Shown: one piece after another, positions 1-8,679 of the stretch
How positions within the stretch are numbered: the stretch's first letter is position 1
Layout of the letters: each line of letters opens with the position of its first letter
NCBI RefSeq assembly: GCF_014490665.1
Contig: NZ_CP061038.1
Location: 3,410,001 to 3,474,000, forward strand
DNA: 64,000 nucleotides
Direction of reading: 5' to 3'
Origin: Sphingomonas alpina
GTDB taxonomy: Bacteria > Pseudomonadota > Alphaproteobacteria > Sphingomonadales > Sphingomonadaceae
Made by a program: the position numbers and the translations under genes
The notes under the pieces: model-generated
What the model saw: the letters and a program-made list of their open reading frames with translations, nothing else
Told to the model about the DNA's origin: nothing
Databases searched by the model: none

Positions 1-264
1 CTTCAGCGCCTGGCCGGAGATGTAGCTGGTCTGTTGCAGCTTCATTTCCTCGCCGCCGTCCGCCGTAGCCTTGTAAAAGGCCTGTAACTGGAACGCGCGG
101 TCGGCATTGGGCAGCCACGCGTCATAGCTGAATTCATAACGCACAAAGCCGAGGATCAGCAGGCATGCGGCGATACCGAGCGCGAGCCCGGCGATGTTGA
201 TGGCGGCATAAGCACGGTTCTTGGCGAGTGCGCGGATGCCGACGGTCAGGTAATTGCGCCACAT
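1..264 (-). CDS. ABC transporter permease, MacB/FtsX type (N-terminal part)
   Basis: The first 88 residues are visible before the window edge. They begin MWRNYLTVGIRALAKNR and continue into one hydrophobic segment, AAINIAGLALGIAACLLILGF. This is the typical start of MacB/FtsX permeases: a short cytoplasmic helix, then TM1, then a periplasmic core domain. The start is the ATG at 264-262. The gene is third in a minus-strand operon after the adaptor and ATPase, so it should supply the membrane subunit of a tripartite-type exporter. The substrate cannot be read from the sequence. The remaining TM helices lie outside the window. Confidence 0.85.
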   Translation of the reverse strand, partial: MWRNYLTVGIRALAKNRAYAAINIAGLALGIAACLLILGFVRYEFSYDAWLPNADRAFQLQAFYKATADGGEEMKLQQTSYISGQALK

Positions 265-296
265 GGCTGGGGTTCCTCTTGATCTGTCATCAACCT

Positions 297-357
297 CCGT
301 TCGGGCTGAGCTTGTCGAAGCCCATGCCATGCCCTTCGACAAGCTCAGGGCGAACGG
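297..357. repeat. Palindromic intergenic repeat (CTGAGCTTGTCGAAG family)
   Basis: Two arms, CCGTTCGGGCTGAGCTTGTC.. at 297 and its near-exact reverse complement ending at 357, flank a short loop. They differ only at two complementary GGG/CCC triplets. Elements with this core are common between genes in sphingomonads. It lies between the ATPase and permease genes and may act as an RNA hairpin that stabilises or attenuates the operon mRNA. Confidence 0.7.
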
Positions 358-383
358 GGGTGGGTTGGTTCGCCGTTATCGCA

Positions 384-1064
<681 letters not shown>

Positions 1065-1067
1065 GTT

Positions 1068-2420
1068 TCAGTCCTTTGCCGTGAGGTCGATATCGAGCCG
1101 GTCCTTGTCGACGAAACCGGTATAGGGTGAGGTGATGACGCGCTCCCCAACGTCGAGGCCTTCGAGCACTTCGATCGAATCCGGGTTGCGGCGGCCGAGA
1201 CGGACCGTGCGCTTGACCGCACTCTTGCCATCGGGCGAGACCACGAACACCCAATTGCCGCCAGTCTCGTTGTAGAAGGCGCCGGCCGGAATGAGGCGTG
1301 CCGGTGCGGGATCGCCCAGCGTCAGCTTTGCCTGCAGCGTCTGGCCGCGCTGGATCGCGGTCGGTTCGGCACCGATGAACTGCAGGTCGACCTGGAACTG
1401 GCCATTCTGGACCTGCGGATAGATTTTGGCGACGCGCGCAGGGTAGTTCCTGCCAGCCAGTTCGACATTCGCCTTTTGCCCGAGCTGAACACGGCCGAGA
1501 TAGAATTCGTCGACCCCGGCCATCAGCTTGTTGCGGCCGGGGCTGTCGATCTGGCCGATGCGCTCGCCGCGCTTCAGCGACTGGCCGACCTGGATGTCGA
1601 AGCCGGACAGCTTGCCGCCAACCGGTGCGCGCAGGTTGAGCGCCTCGAGGCTCGACCGGGCGAGCGCCAGGCTCGACTGGAGCGAGGCGGACGAGGCCCG
1701 CTGTTGAGAGAGCTGGCTGCCCTGCAGCCGCTCGTCGGTCGCCTGGCCGCGGCGCAGCACGGCAAGGCGCTGCTGTTCGTAACGATACTGATCCTGCGTG
1801 TCGGCGAACTGACGCCCGGCGACGAAGCCCCGCGCAGCAAGTGGTGCCTCGCGCTCATATTGGCGGCGCGCCTTGTCGGCGGACAGGCCGGCCTCGAGCA
1901 CCGAGCGCTGGTTGGCGAGGCGAGTCTGGGACAGCGCCAGTTCCTGGCTGCGCATATTGTTGATCTGCTGCTCGACTTCGGTCTGACGCGCGAGCACCGA
2001 GAGCTGGAGTTCGGCATTGGAGAGCACGGCGATGAGCTGGCCCGGGGCAAGGTCCACGCCGTCCTCGGCAATGACCTTTTCGACCCGGCCGCCTTCGATC
2101 GCATCGAGGAAGACGGTGAAGAGCGGCGTCACACGGGCGCGCAGGGGAACGAAATCTTCGAATTTGCCGCTGCGCACAGGCGAGATGGTCAGCCGGTCGA
2201 CGGCGACGGTCTGCGAGCCGGCGCGCGGGGCGTAGAGCCAGAAAGCGGCAAGAGCGACGAGCAGGGCGACGGCGATCGCGGCCCATTTGGTCCAGGGCGG
2301 CATACGGCGGACCGCAACGCTGCGATCCATCCCGGCCCCGGTAACCGCCGTGCCGGATTTCATGCCGGATCTGGCGGCACCGGGGGTCGGCTGGTCTTGG
2401 GGTATGCGCACGACACTCAT
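1068..2420 (-). CDS. Periplasmic adaptor (HlyD/MacA-like) of the ABC exporter
   Basis: This is a 450-residue membrane-fusion protein. A cytoplasmic head is followed by one TM helix (WAAIAVALLVALAAFWLYA), a lipoyl/barrel-sandwich half (VEKVIAEDGVDLAPGQLIAVLS), a long coiled coil rich in Gln and Arg, and the second lipoyl half with beta-barrel (LRAPVGGKLSGF.. GERIGQID). The reading frame runs open to 2600, but the start chosen is ATG 2420. It has the Shine-Dalgarno AGAGGGA just upstream and lies about 17 bases after the predicted sigma-54 transcription start; the longer version would begin upstream of that promoter. Family knowledge: such proteins bridge ABC permeases to an outer-membrane channel. 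No TolC gene is in this window. Confidence 0.9.
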   Translation of the reverse strand: MSVVRIPQDQPTPGAARSGMKSGTAVTGAGMDRSVAVRRMPPWTKWAAIAVALLVALAAFWLYAPRAGSQTVAVDRLTISPVRSGKFEDFVPLRARVTPLFTVFLDAIEGGRVEKVIAEDGVDLAPGQLIAVLSNAELQLSVLARQTEVEQQINNMRSQELALSQTRLANQRSVLEAGLSADKARRQYEREAPLAARGFVAGRQFADTQDQYRYEQQRLAVLRRGQATDERLQGSQLSQQRASSASLQSSLALARSSLEALNLRAPVGGKLSGFDIQVGQSLKRGERIGQIDSPGRNKLMAGVDEFYLGRVQLGQKANVELAGRNYPARVAKIYPQVQNGQFQVDLQFIGAEPTAIQRGQTLQAKLTLGDPAPARLIPAGAFYNETGGNWVFVVSPDGKSAVKRTVRLGRRNPDSIEVLEGLDVGERVITSPYTGFVDKDRLDIDLTAKD

Positions 2421-2447
2421 CAATTCGTCCCTCTCACCCCGATGGGT

Positions 2448-2463
2448 AGCAAGCGGCGTGCCA
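2448..2463 (-). promoter_or_regulatory. Consensus sigma-54 promoter of the exporter operon
   Basis: On the minus strand this reads TGGCACG-CCGC-TTGCT, which fits the sigma-54 -24/-12 consensus TGGCACG-N4-TTGCW at every fixed position. Transcription would begin near 2437, giving a leader of roughly 17 bases that carries the adaptor's Shine-Dalgarno. The divergent gene at 2833 encodes a sigma-54 activator. Confidence 0.88.
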
Positions 2464-2506
2464 GCAGCCTGTCCGAGGGCAGCAGCCGGCAGATCGGGCT
2501 CAGCCT

Positions 2507-2540
2507 GTCCGTTTCCGAACACATGTGTCCGGAAACGGAC
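2507..2540. promoter_or_regulatory. 34-bp palindrome, probable activator binding site (UAS)
   Basis: This is an inverted repeat with 17-base arms, GTCCGTTTCCGAACACA / TGTGTCCGGAAACGGAC, and one mismatched pair. Its centre is about 86 bp upstream of the predicted sigma-54 start site, the usual distance for an NtrC-family activator acting by looping. That the regulator at 2833 binds it is an inference. Confidence 0.75.
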
Positions 2541-2560
2541 GCCAGAGACCGTAGTGGCAG

Positions 2561-2659
2561 TCATGCGAATACCGGCGGCGCCGATGCGATGGTCAGGCAC
2601 AGGGTGGCGAAAACGGCGCCGGTGACGCTCAGGACGTGAAAGGCGAAGGGGGTCTTCAT
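2561..2659 (-). CDS. Possible 32-residue signal-peptide-like small protein
   Basis: The peptide starts MKTPFAFHVLSVTGAVFATL and ends APPVFA, so it looks like a signal peptide or a single membrane helix with an AxA-type end. A good Shine-Dalgarno (GGAGAAG) lies 5-6 bases before the ATG. It sits in the divergent regulatory region between the sigma-54 regulator and the exporter, upstream of the palindrome. A degenerate -24/-12-like sequence lies at 2703-2717. It could be a real small protein, a leader peptide, or chance. No homologue is recognised. Confidence 0.4.
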   Translation of the reverse strand: MKTPFAFHVLSVTGAVFATLCLTIASAPPVFA

Positions 2660-2777
2660 GGGTCTTCTCCAGGTCGGCGGAGATGCCGATGCAAAGACCT
2701 TCGCATCAGTCATGCCAGTTTATGGAAAACCCATGATTTCCGCCATTTTCTGACGAAGGGGCATAATTCCCGCCGCA

Positions 2778-2794
2778 TTGGCACGGAAATTGAC
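2778..2794 (+). promoter_or_regulatory. Near-consensus sigma-54-like promoter before the regulator gene
   Basis: The sequence TTGGCACGGAAATTGAC has a perfect -24 half (TGGCACG) and correct N4 spacing. The -12 half is TTGA rather than TTGC, losing the key C. If active, transcription would start near 2805, about 28 bases before the regulator ATG, making the two-component operon autoactivated. The -12 mismatch makes this uncertain. Confidence 0.45.
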
Positions 2795-2832
2795 TGTCCG
2801 ATATCGAACGGCAATTGTACGAGAACGGTCAC

Positions 2833-4248
2833 ATGGCGAACCAATCCTCCCCCGAATTCGATTGCTGCCTGGTCATCGACGATGACGAGGACATCCTGAT
2901 CGCGGCGCGGCTGTTGCTGCGCACCGTGTTCCGCGAGGTGGTCACTGCCTCCAACCCGGCCGACGCGATGGCCGCGGCGAGTGCGCATGCGCCCGACGTG
3001 GTGCTGCTCGACGCCAATTTCGCGCGCGGCGCGACCGATGCGGCGGAGGGGCTGGCGCTGCTCGACCGACTGCTTGCCGCCCATCCCGACCTGATCGTGG
3101 TGATGATCACCGCGCATGCCGGGGTGAAGATCGCGGTCGAGGCAATGAAACGCGGCGCGACCGATTTCATTTCCAAGCCCTGGGCCAACGAACGCCTGCT
3201 GACCACGGTGCGTACGGCCGCCGCCTTGGCCGGATCGCGCAAGATGGTCGCGACCGAGCGCGCCAAGGTGGCGGCGGTCGCCGATCCCGCGCCGGGCAGT
3301 ACCCCGCCGCTGATCGGCGCAGCGGCTCCGATGGCGCGGGTCAATTCGCTGATCGCGCGCGCCGCGCCGACCGACGCCAATGTGCTGGTGCTGGGCGAGA
3401 ACGGCACGGGCAAGGAACTGGTCGCGCGCGCGGTCCATCGCCAGTCGCTGCGCGCCGGGCAACCGATGCTGACCGTCGACCTCGGCGCGATCTCGACCGA
3501 ATTGATCGATTCCGAATTGTTCGGCCATGTGAAGGGCGCGTTCACCGATGCCAAGGGCGATCGCATCGGGCGCATCCAGGCAGCAAGCGGTGGGACCCTG
3601 TTCCTCGACGAGATCGGCAACCTGCCGCTTCATCTTCAGCCCAAGCTGCTTACCGTGCTGGAGCAGCGTCAGGTCACGCCGGTCGGCGCCAACCGGCCGG
3701 TGCCGGTCGATATCCGCGTCATCGCCGCGACCAACCTGACCCCGGCGATGCTGCGCGACGAGAAGCTGTTCCGCCAGGATCTGCTGTTCCGGTTGAACAC
3801 GGTCGAGATCGAACTGCCGCCGCTGCGCGACCGGCGCGAAGATGTCCCCGCCCTGGTCGATCATTTCCTCGACCATTATGCGAAGCGCTATAACCGCCCT
3901 GCCCCGGCGCTGAGCGCCGCCGCGCGTTCCGCACTCTCGGCGCATGACTGGCCGGGCAATGTCCGCGCGCTGCGCCATGCGATCGAGCGCGCGGTGATCC
4001 TGGCGGGGGACGCACCGCTCGAGCCGGAGGATTTTCCGCTCGGCAGCCCGGCGGTGCGCGATGCCCCGAGCATCGCGCCGGAGGCCGTGGTTACGCCGGT
4101 CGCGAACGACCTCAATCTCGACCGGGTCGAACGCCAGCTGGTCGAACAGGCGCTGAAGAAGCACGCCTATAATATCTCCGCCGCTGCCGCCGAACTGGGC
4201 GTTTCGCGCGCCGCGCTCTATCGCCGGATGGAGAAGCATGGGCTTTGA
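2833..4248 (+). CDS. NtrC-family sigma-54-dependent response regulator
   Basis: This 471-residue activator has three domains. The receiver (about 10-130) has acidic residues IDDDED, phosphoacceptor Asp60 (VVLLDAN) and Lys115 (SKPW). The AAA+ domain (about 165-390) has Walker A GENGTGKE, Walker B GGTLFLDEIGNL and the sigma-54 contact loop GAFTDA (about 235-240) in place of the usual GAFTGA. The C-terminus is a Fis-type helix-turn-helix (NISAAAAELGVSRAALYRRM). ATG 2833 was chosen over an in-frame TTG six codons upstream. The kinase gene overlaps its end by 11 bases. It is likely to activate the divergent exporter operon, which carries a consensus sigma-54 promoter. Confidence 0.92.
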   Translation: MANQSSPEFDCCLVIDDDEDILIAARLLLRTVFREVVTASNPADAMAAASAHAPDVVLLDANFARGATDAAEGLALLDRLLAAHPDLIVVMITAHAGVKIAVEAMKRGATDFISKPWANERLLTTVRTAAALAGSRKMVATERAKVAAVADPAPGSTPPLIGAAAPMARVNSLIARAAPTDANVLVLGENGTGKELVARAVHRQSLRAGQPMLTVDLGAISTELIDSELFGHVKGAFTDAKGDRIGRIQAASGGTLFLDEIGNLPLHLQPKLLTVLEQRQVTPVGANRPVPVDIRVIAATNLTPAMLRDEKLFRQDLLFRLNTVEIELPPLRDRREDVPALVDHFLDHYAKRYNRPAPALSAAARSALSAHDWPGNVRALRHAIERAVILAGDAPLEPEDFPLGSPAVRDAPSIAPEAVVTPVANDLNLDRVERQLVEQALKKHAYNISAAAAELGVSRAALYRRMEKHGL

Positions 4249-5551
4249 TCGCCGCTTCACGCTCGGTCTGGCGGCCTGGATCGCGGCGCTGTTCGCTGCC
4301 CTGCTCGCGCTGCTTCTCGCGCTGCAGACACCAGACCTGGCGGTCGCGCGGATTGTCGCCGCGCTGATCGTCGCTGCGATCGGCTGGGGCCTGTGGCGCT
4401 ATGTCGAGCGTACCAATGTGATGGTCGCGCGCTTCGTCGAGACGTTGCATTTCGGCGATGTCACCGCACGCTTCAATACGCGTGGCGGCGCTGGCTTCGA
4501 TACGCTTGGCGCAGCGCTCGACGATGCGATGCGCGGGCTGCATGCGCAGCGCGACGAAGGCATGCGCGAGCTTCGCTTCCTCGAGGCGCTGGTCGACGAT
4601 GTGCCGGTCGCGCTGCTGACGGTCGATGACGAGCACGGCGTGCGTCTGGTCAACAAGGCCGCGCGCCGCCTGTTCGGCCATGGCCTGGGCACGCGGCCGG
4701 AAGATTATGCCGGCTATGGCGCGACCTTCGCCGCACGTCTCGCCCGCACCGGCGAGGCCGGCCAGGAAGTGCTGATCCTGCGCCTGCCCGCCGGTCCGCA
4801 ACGCGCGATCGTGCGCACCGGCGCGCTCGACCGGCTCGGCCTGCAGGTACGCGCAATTACCGTCGAACCGGTGCAGGGCGCGCTCGACGCCGTCGAGATG
4901 GCGGCGCAGACCGACCTGGTCCGCGTGCTGACGCATGAGATCCTCAATTCGCTCACCCCCGTCACTTCGCTCGCCGGGACGGCGGCGGCGGTGCTCGACA
5001 TCGATCCGCCCGACATCGAGTCCGCGCGCACCGCGATGACCACCCTGTTGCGGAGGGCCGAAGGGCTGCGCCATTTCATCGACAGCTACCGCGCCGTCGC
5101 CAAGCCGCCCGAAGTCAATGCGCGCGTCTTTGCTGCCGCGCCGTTCGCACATGAGCTGGGCCGATTGTTCGCGGCGGACTGGCCGGCGGTGACGCTGACG
5201 ATCGAGGTGGCACTCGACATGACGCTGCAGGCCGATCCCGACCTGCTGGCGCAGGTGCTGATCAACCTGCTGCGCAACGCCGCACAGGCGACAAGCGAGG
5301 CGGGCCGGGTCGGCCAGGTGCGGCTGTCGATCGAGAGACGGATCGGCGGCGGGACTTTGATCGAGGTTGCCGACAATGGACCCGGCGTGCCGGAGGCCGT
5401 GCGCAAGGACGTGTTCCTCCCCTTCTTCACCACGCGCGCGGCGGGAACCGGCGTGGGTCTCAACCTGGTGCGGCAGATCGTGATCGCGCATGGCGGATCG
5501 ATCGACCTGATCGACAGCGACGAGGGGGCGGTGTTTCGGATCCTGCTGTGA
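4238..5551 (+). CDS. Sensor histidine kinase (NtrY/NtrB-like)
   Basis: This 437-residue kinase has two N-terminal membrane helices (about 11-29 and 36-54) with almost no periplasmic loop, so the signal is probably intramembrane or cytoplasmic. A HAMP-like linker and a PAS-like segment (about 112-210) follow. The H-box is LTHEILNSLTP (His233). The ATPase domain has N-box LLRNAAQA, G1 DNGPGV and G2 GTGVGLNL. Its start overlaps the regulator's last codons, so the pair is translationally coupled. It should phosphorylate the upstream regulator and thereby control the exporter. Confidence 0.9.
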   Translation: MGFDRRFTLGLAAWIAALFAALLALLLALQTPDLAVARIVAALIVAAIGWGLWRYVERTNVMVARFVETLHFGDVTARFNTRGGAGFDTLGAALDDAMRGLHAQRDEGMRELRFLEALVDDVPVALLTVDDEHGVRLVNKAARRLFGHGLGTRPEDYAGYGATFAARLARTGEAGQEVLILRLPAGPQRAIVRTGALDRLGLQVRAITVEPVQGALDAVEMAAQTDLVRVLTHEILNSLTPVTSLAGTAAAVLDIDPPDIESARTAMTTLLRRAEGLRHFIDSYRAVAKPPEVNARVFAAAPFAHELGRLFAADWPAVTLTIEVALDMTLQADPDLLAQVLINLLRNAAQATSEAGRVGQVRLSIERRIGGGTLIEVADNGPGVPEAVRKDVFLPFFTTRAAGTGVGLNLVRQIVIAHGGSIDLIDSDEGAVFRILL

Positions 5552-5563
5552 GTCGCGCTACCG

Positions 5564-5962
5564 TCAGCTCGCCTTGGCGAGCGGCACCTCGAACAGCCAG
5601 GCGAGCGCTTCTTCTTCCGACATCATGAAGCGCAGCTTGTCGGACGTCAGCAGCCGCCGCATCTGCATCTTCTGCAGCGCCGATTGCGACCAGATCACCG
5701 CAATGCGGTCCGCCAATATTCCATAGGTCGGGATGAGCGCGCTGACCTCGTCGGCGATATCCTGCGACTGGACGGCATAGCCCCTCACGTCGATCAGGAT
5801 CCTGCCGCTGGGATCGGTATGGCCCGCATTTGCGACCTTGCCCAGCAGAGCGCCGGCCTCGCGCTGGAACGCAACGAGCGTCGCGCGATCCCACAGCCCG
5901 GACAGAGTCAGTTTCAGAAATCGCCGACGAGCATCATAATCGAAATTATAGCTCGTCGTCAT
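5564..5962 (-). CDS. STAS/SpoIIAA-like small protein
   Basis: This 132-residue soluble protein alternates strands and helices (FLKLTLSGLWDRATLVAFQ.. GRILIDVRGYAVQSQDIADEV.. RIAVIWSQSALQKMQMRRLL). This resembles the SpoIIAA/STAS-like fold found in many alphaproteobacterial proteins of unknown role. There is no signal peptide. It ends 12 bases from the convergent kinase gene and has its own AT-rich upstream region. Function is not known; the fold assignment is tentative. Confidence 0.65.
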   Translation of the reverse strand: MTTSYNFDYDARRRFLKLTLSGLWDRATLVAFQREAGALLGKVANAGHTDPSGRILIDVRGYAVQSQDIADEVSALIPTYGILADRIAVIWSQSALQKMQMRRLLTSDKLRFMMSEEEALAWLFEVPLAKAS

Positions 5963-5967
5963 GACTT

Positions 5968-6055
5968 GTCCCGATCCGCAAATATCATCGATATAGGCAG
6001 ATCATTAATAAGCCGATTTTGACGGATTGTAACCCGTCCCGATCCGAAGATATTC
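5968..6055. repeat. Direct repeat in the 5963-6278 intergenic region
   Basis: GTCCCGATCCGCAAATATCAT at 5968 recurs as GTCCCGATCCGAAGATATTCAT at 6036, one copy on each side of an AT-rich stretch. The 316-bp region separates divergent genes (5962 minus, 6279 plus). The repeats may be regulator sites or paired promoter elements. Nothing else was recognised in this region. Confidence 0.4.
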
Positions 6056-6278
6056 ATATAATACTTATCGATCATCGTCACCATTCAACGATGATGGGCG
6101 ATGCACCGTTAACCAACAATCACTCAATCAATACGTAATTTACGATATGCCGTGACGACTGGCCGATCACGCAATCTCATGGCGGATCGGCGGTCATACG
6201 CCGCGCCCGACCGTACGGGATGTGCGAGCGCATCGGCACATGATAACGCCCGCGCGGAATCGGGCGAATTCGTGGAGC

Positions 6279-6833
6279 ATGGCAATGACATTTCGGGTAG
6301 CATTCTCGGCACTGATTCTGGTCGCGTCGCCGGCGCTGGCGCAATCGGACGAGGAATTCGATCCTGCCAAGGTCGACCTGGTCGACGCGATCAACTGCGC
6401 GATCGATGCGCGCGAGTATATGGGCTTCTCCATCACGCTGGGCGACGAGGATGGCGGCTACCGCAAGCGCGGCTGGATCAAGCAGGAGTCGGGCAATCCG
6501 TTCCTGTCGCAATATCGCCTGCCGGCACCGATCGAGATTGGCGGTCACCAGACGCGCACCATCGTGTTCAGCAGCAATGCAGTGCTGGCGGTGCTCGATG
6601 TTGCCGACCCGAGAGAGTTGGCGGAGCAGGAAGGCATCGAGAGCCTCAATCTGGGTTCGAGCCGGTTTCTGGGTGAGCGCGAAATACTCAAGACAGTGGA
6701 GAAGGATCCGGAAAACGGCTGGACCATCACCACGCGGGTCACGCGCAGCCTGTCCAATGTGGACAGCCATCCCGGCAAGACCCTCTTGGGATGTTCCTAC
6801 GCCAGAGATGTGAAGCTGCCCGGCGAAAAATGA
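6279..6833 (+). CDS. Exported protein of unknown function
   Basis: This 184-residue protein has a clear Sec signal peptide (MAMTFRVAFSALILVASPALAQ, cleavage after AQA-like ALAQ). The mature part is acidic and mixed alpha/beta with two cysteines (INCAIDA, LLGCSY) that could form a disulphide. ATG 6279 was chosen because GTGGAG lies just upstream and the signal peptide begins there. It precedes the M28 peptidase gene by 84 bases and may share its transcript. The family is not recognised. Confidence 0.7.
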   Translation: MAMTFRVAFSALILVASPALAQSDEEFDPAKVDLVDAINCAIDAREYMGFSITLGDEDGGYRKRGWIKQESGNPFLSQYRLPAPIEIGGHQTRTIVFSSNAVLAVLDVADPRELAEQEGIESLNLGSSRFLGEREILKTVEKDPENGWTITTRVTRSLSNVDSHPGKTLLGCSYARDVKLPGEK

Positions 6834-6917
6834 TCCTCCGGGCACCGGATCGACGCGCTCGACGCAGCAGGCGGGCCCGGTTAGCGTCGCTGCTGAATCG
6901 CAAAAGGGGCACCGGAC

Positions 6918-8459
6918 ATGATTTTGAAATGGCTCATGACGGGCGCAGCATTGGCGACCGTCGCGGCCCCGGCACCGCGCAACAGCGAGACACGTAGCAA
7001 CGAAATCGCGGACACCGATACCCGCACCTGGTGGCAGGCGACCGAAGCACTGTCGGGCGATACGATGGAGGGGCGCGATACCGGGTCGCCGGGGTATGAC
7101 CGGGCGGCGCGGCTGCTCGCTGCGCGGTTCGCCGCGGCGGGGCTGAAGCCTGCGGGCGAAAACGGCAGCTGGTATCAGCAGCTCAAGCTGGTGGACCTGA
7201 CGGTGGACGCGCGCGCGACACGCATCCGGATCGGCGCGGCACCCTTGCGCCTGCTGCACGATATTACGCTGCGTCCCTCCGCCAACATGCCGCGCGCGCT
7301 GAACGCGCCGCTGGTGTTTCGCGGCTATTGCGGCGCGGAGGCCCTTGGCGATGTCCGCGGCAAGATCGTGCTTTGCTATGGCTGGCGGCGCAGCGGGCTG
7401 ACCAGCGCGGCCGAACGCTACACGACGGTCGAGGCGGCCGGCGCGCTGGGCATCGTCACCATCGCCGACCCGGGCTTCACGGTCGAACCGATGCAATGGC
7501 CGGTAGCCTATGCACGCACCGTCGCACCCGTCGGAGCGCCCGCGCCGGCGGCCGACCGGCTGCTTGCCGCGACACTCAACCCGGCGGCGCTGCCGCGCGT
7601 GCTGGCAGGCAGCGGCCAGGATGTCGCGGCGCTGATACGCGCGGGGAGCGCGGGTGCGGCGCTGGCCAATTTCGACCTGCCCGCTCCGTTCGCGGCGACC
7701 GTCGTGCTGCGCCGGCGAATGATCGCTTCGGCCAATGTGCTCGGCATGCTGCCAGGGACCGACCCCGCGTTGCGCAACCAATATGTCGTACTGTCGGCGC
7801 ATCTCGACGGTTATGGGCGCGGCGAGCCGGTGAAGGGCGACGGGCTGTACAACGGCACGCTCGACGATGCCGCCTATGTCGCGCTGCTGCAGCGGCTGGC
7901 GGAACGGCGCCAGGGCAAGGGGTATCGCCGGTCGGTGATCTTCGCGGCCTTTACCGGCGAGGAAAAGGGGCTGCTCGGCGCGACCGAATTCGTCGCGCAC
8001 CCGACCGTGCCGCGCGCGGCGCTGGTGGCGAACATCAACCTCGACCAGCTGCGCCCGATCTTCCCGCTCGAGCTGATGACCGTCCATGCGCTCGACGATA
8101 CGACGCTGGGGGATGCGGTGCGCGCCAGTGCGGGAGCCGGGGGCATCGCGGTGCAGCACGACCCCGAGCCGGAGCGCAACCTGCTGCGCCGCGCCGATCA
8201 CTGGCCGTTCCTGTCCGCCGGCATCCCAGCGACCGGCTTCGTGTTCGGCTATCGCGCGGGTACCGACTCCGAGCGACGCTACCGGCTCTGGTACCAGACC
8301 GGTTATCACAAGCCGCAGGACGATCTCGACCAGCCGATGGACTGGACCGCGGCAGCGAAGTTCAACGCGTTTTTCTACGACCTGGTCGCGCGCGTCGCCG
8401 ACGCCGACCGGCCGCCCGAATGGAAACCAGGAAGCGCGCTGCGGCCGGGACGAAAGTAG
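6918..8459 (+). CDS. Exported M28-family zinc aminopeptidase
   Basis: This 513-residue protein has a signal peptide (MILKWLMTGAALATVAAPAP). A PA-like insert (about 110-200) is followed by the M28 catalytic domain. The two-zinc site is readable: SAHLDGYG (His), GTLDDAAY (bridging Asp), FTGEEKGLLG (catalytic and ligand Glu), NINLDQL (Asp) and YHKPQDD (final His). It should release N-terminal amino acids from peptides in the periplasm or outside the cell. The TAG stop lies in a region with hairpin repeats and no downstream co-oriented gene. Confidence 0.9.
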   Translation: MILKWLMTGAALATVAAPAPRNSETRSNEIADTDTRTWWQATEALSGDTMEGRDTGSPGYDRAARLLAARFAAAGLKPAGENGSWYQQLKLVDLTVDARATRIRIGAAPLRLLHDITLRPSANMPRALNAPLVFRGYCGAEALGDVRGKIVLCYGWRRSGLTSAAERYTTVEAAGALGIVTIADPGFTVEPMQWPVAYARTVAPVGAPAPAADRLLAATLNPAALPRVLAGSGQDVAALIRAGSAGAALANFDLPAPFAATVVLRRRMIASANVLGMLPGTDPALRNQYVVLSAHLDGYGRGEPVKGDGLYNGTLDDAAYVALLQRLAERRQGKGYRRSVIFAAFTGEEKGLLGATEFVAHPTVPRAALVANINLDQLRPIFPLELMTVHALDDTTLGDAVRASAGAGGIAVQHDPEPERNLLRRADHWPFLSAGIPATGFVFGYRAGTDSERRYRLWYQTGYHKPQDDLDQPMDWTAAAKFNAFFYDLVARVADADRPPEWKPGSALRPGRK

Positions 8460-8594
8460 CAGCGGCCGGAACCTGAGTCGCAGCCATCGTCAGGTCCGAT
8501 TTTCCGCTGTTATCCGGAATAAAAAAAGCGACCCCTGTTAAGTTGGATTTTGAGCGTCGATTTTCTCCCAGTTTAGAATGGCTTGAGACATTTT

Positions 8595-8679
8595 ACCGCT
8601 GTTCCCGATAACAGCGGTGGAACTGCGGTGGAACAGGGGTGGACTGCGGAAGAACAGCGGTGAGCCTACCGCTGTTCTT
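8595..8679. repeat. Two hairpins sharing an ACCGCTGTT core
   Basis: 8595-8618 is ACCGCTGTT-CCCGAT-AACAGCGGT. 8650-8679 is a perfect 12-bp stem AAGAACAGCGGT with loop GAGCCT and its complement. A further CCGCTGTTATCC half-site occurs near 8501. They lie in the 525-bp convergent gap after the M28 peptidase gene. They could be terminators, though there are no T-tracts, or copies of a small palindromic repeat family. Confidence 0.55.

Noticed and set aside
2421..2600. N-terminal extension of the adaptor protein to 2600
   Set aside because: It would span the consensus sigma-54 promoter and palindrome and lacks a Shine-Dalgarno; ATG 2420 has one and fits the leader.
1476..2639. Long plus-strand open frame opposite the adaptor gene
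   Set aside because: High-GC antisense shadow: low-complexity, Arg/Gly/Ala-rich protein with no motif, opposite a well-supported gene. The same holds for the long antisense frames opposite the regulator, GH92, RHS, subtilase and TonB receptor genes.
2703..2717. Second minus-strand sigma-54-like site TGGCATGACTGATGC
   Set aside because: It departs from consensus in both halves; the perfect site at 2448-2463 explains the exporter operon. It is kept only as weak context for the small reading frame at 2561-2659.
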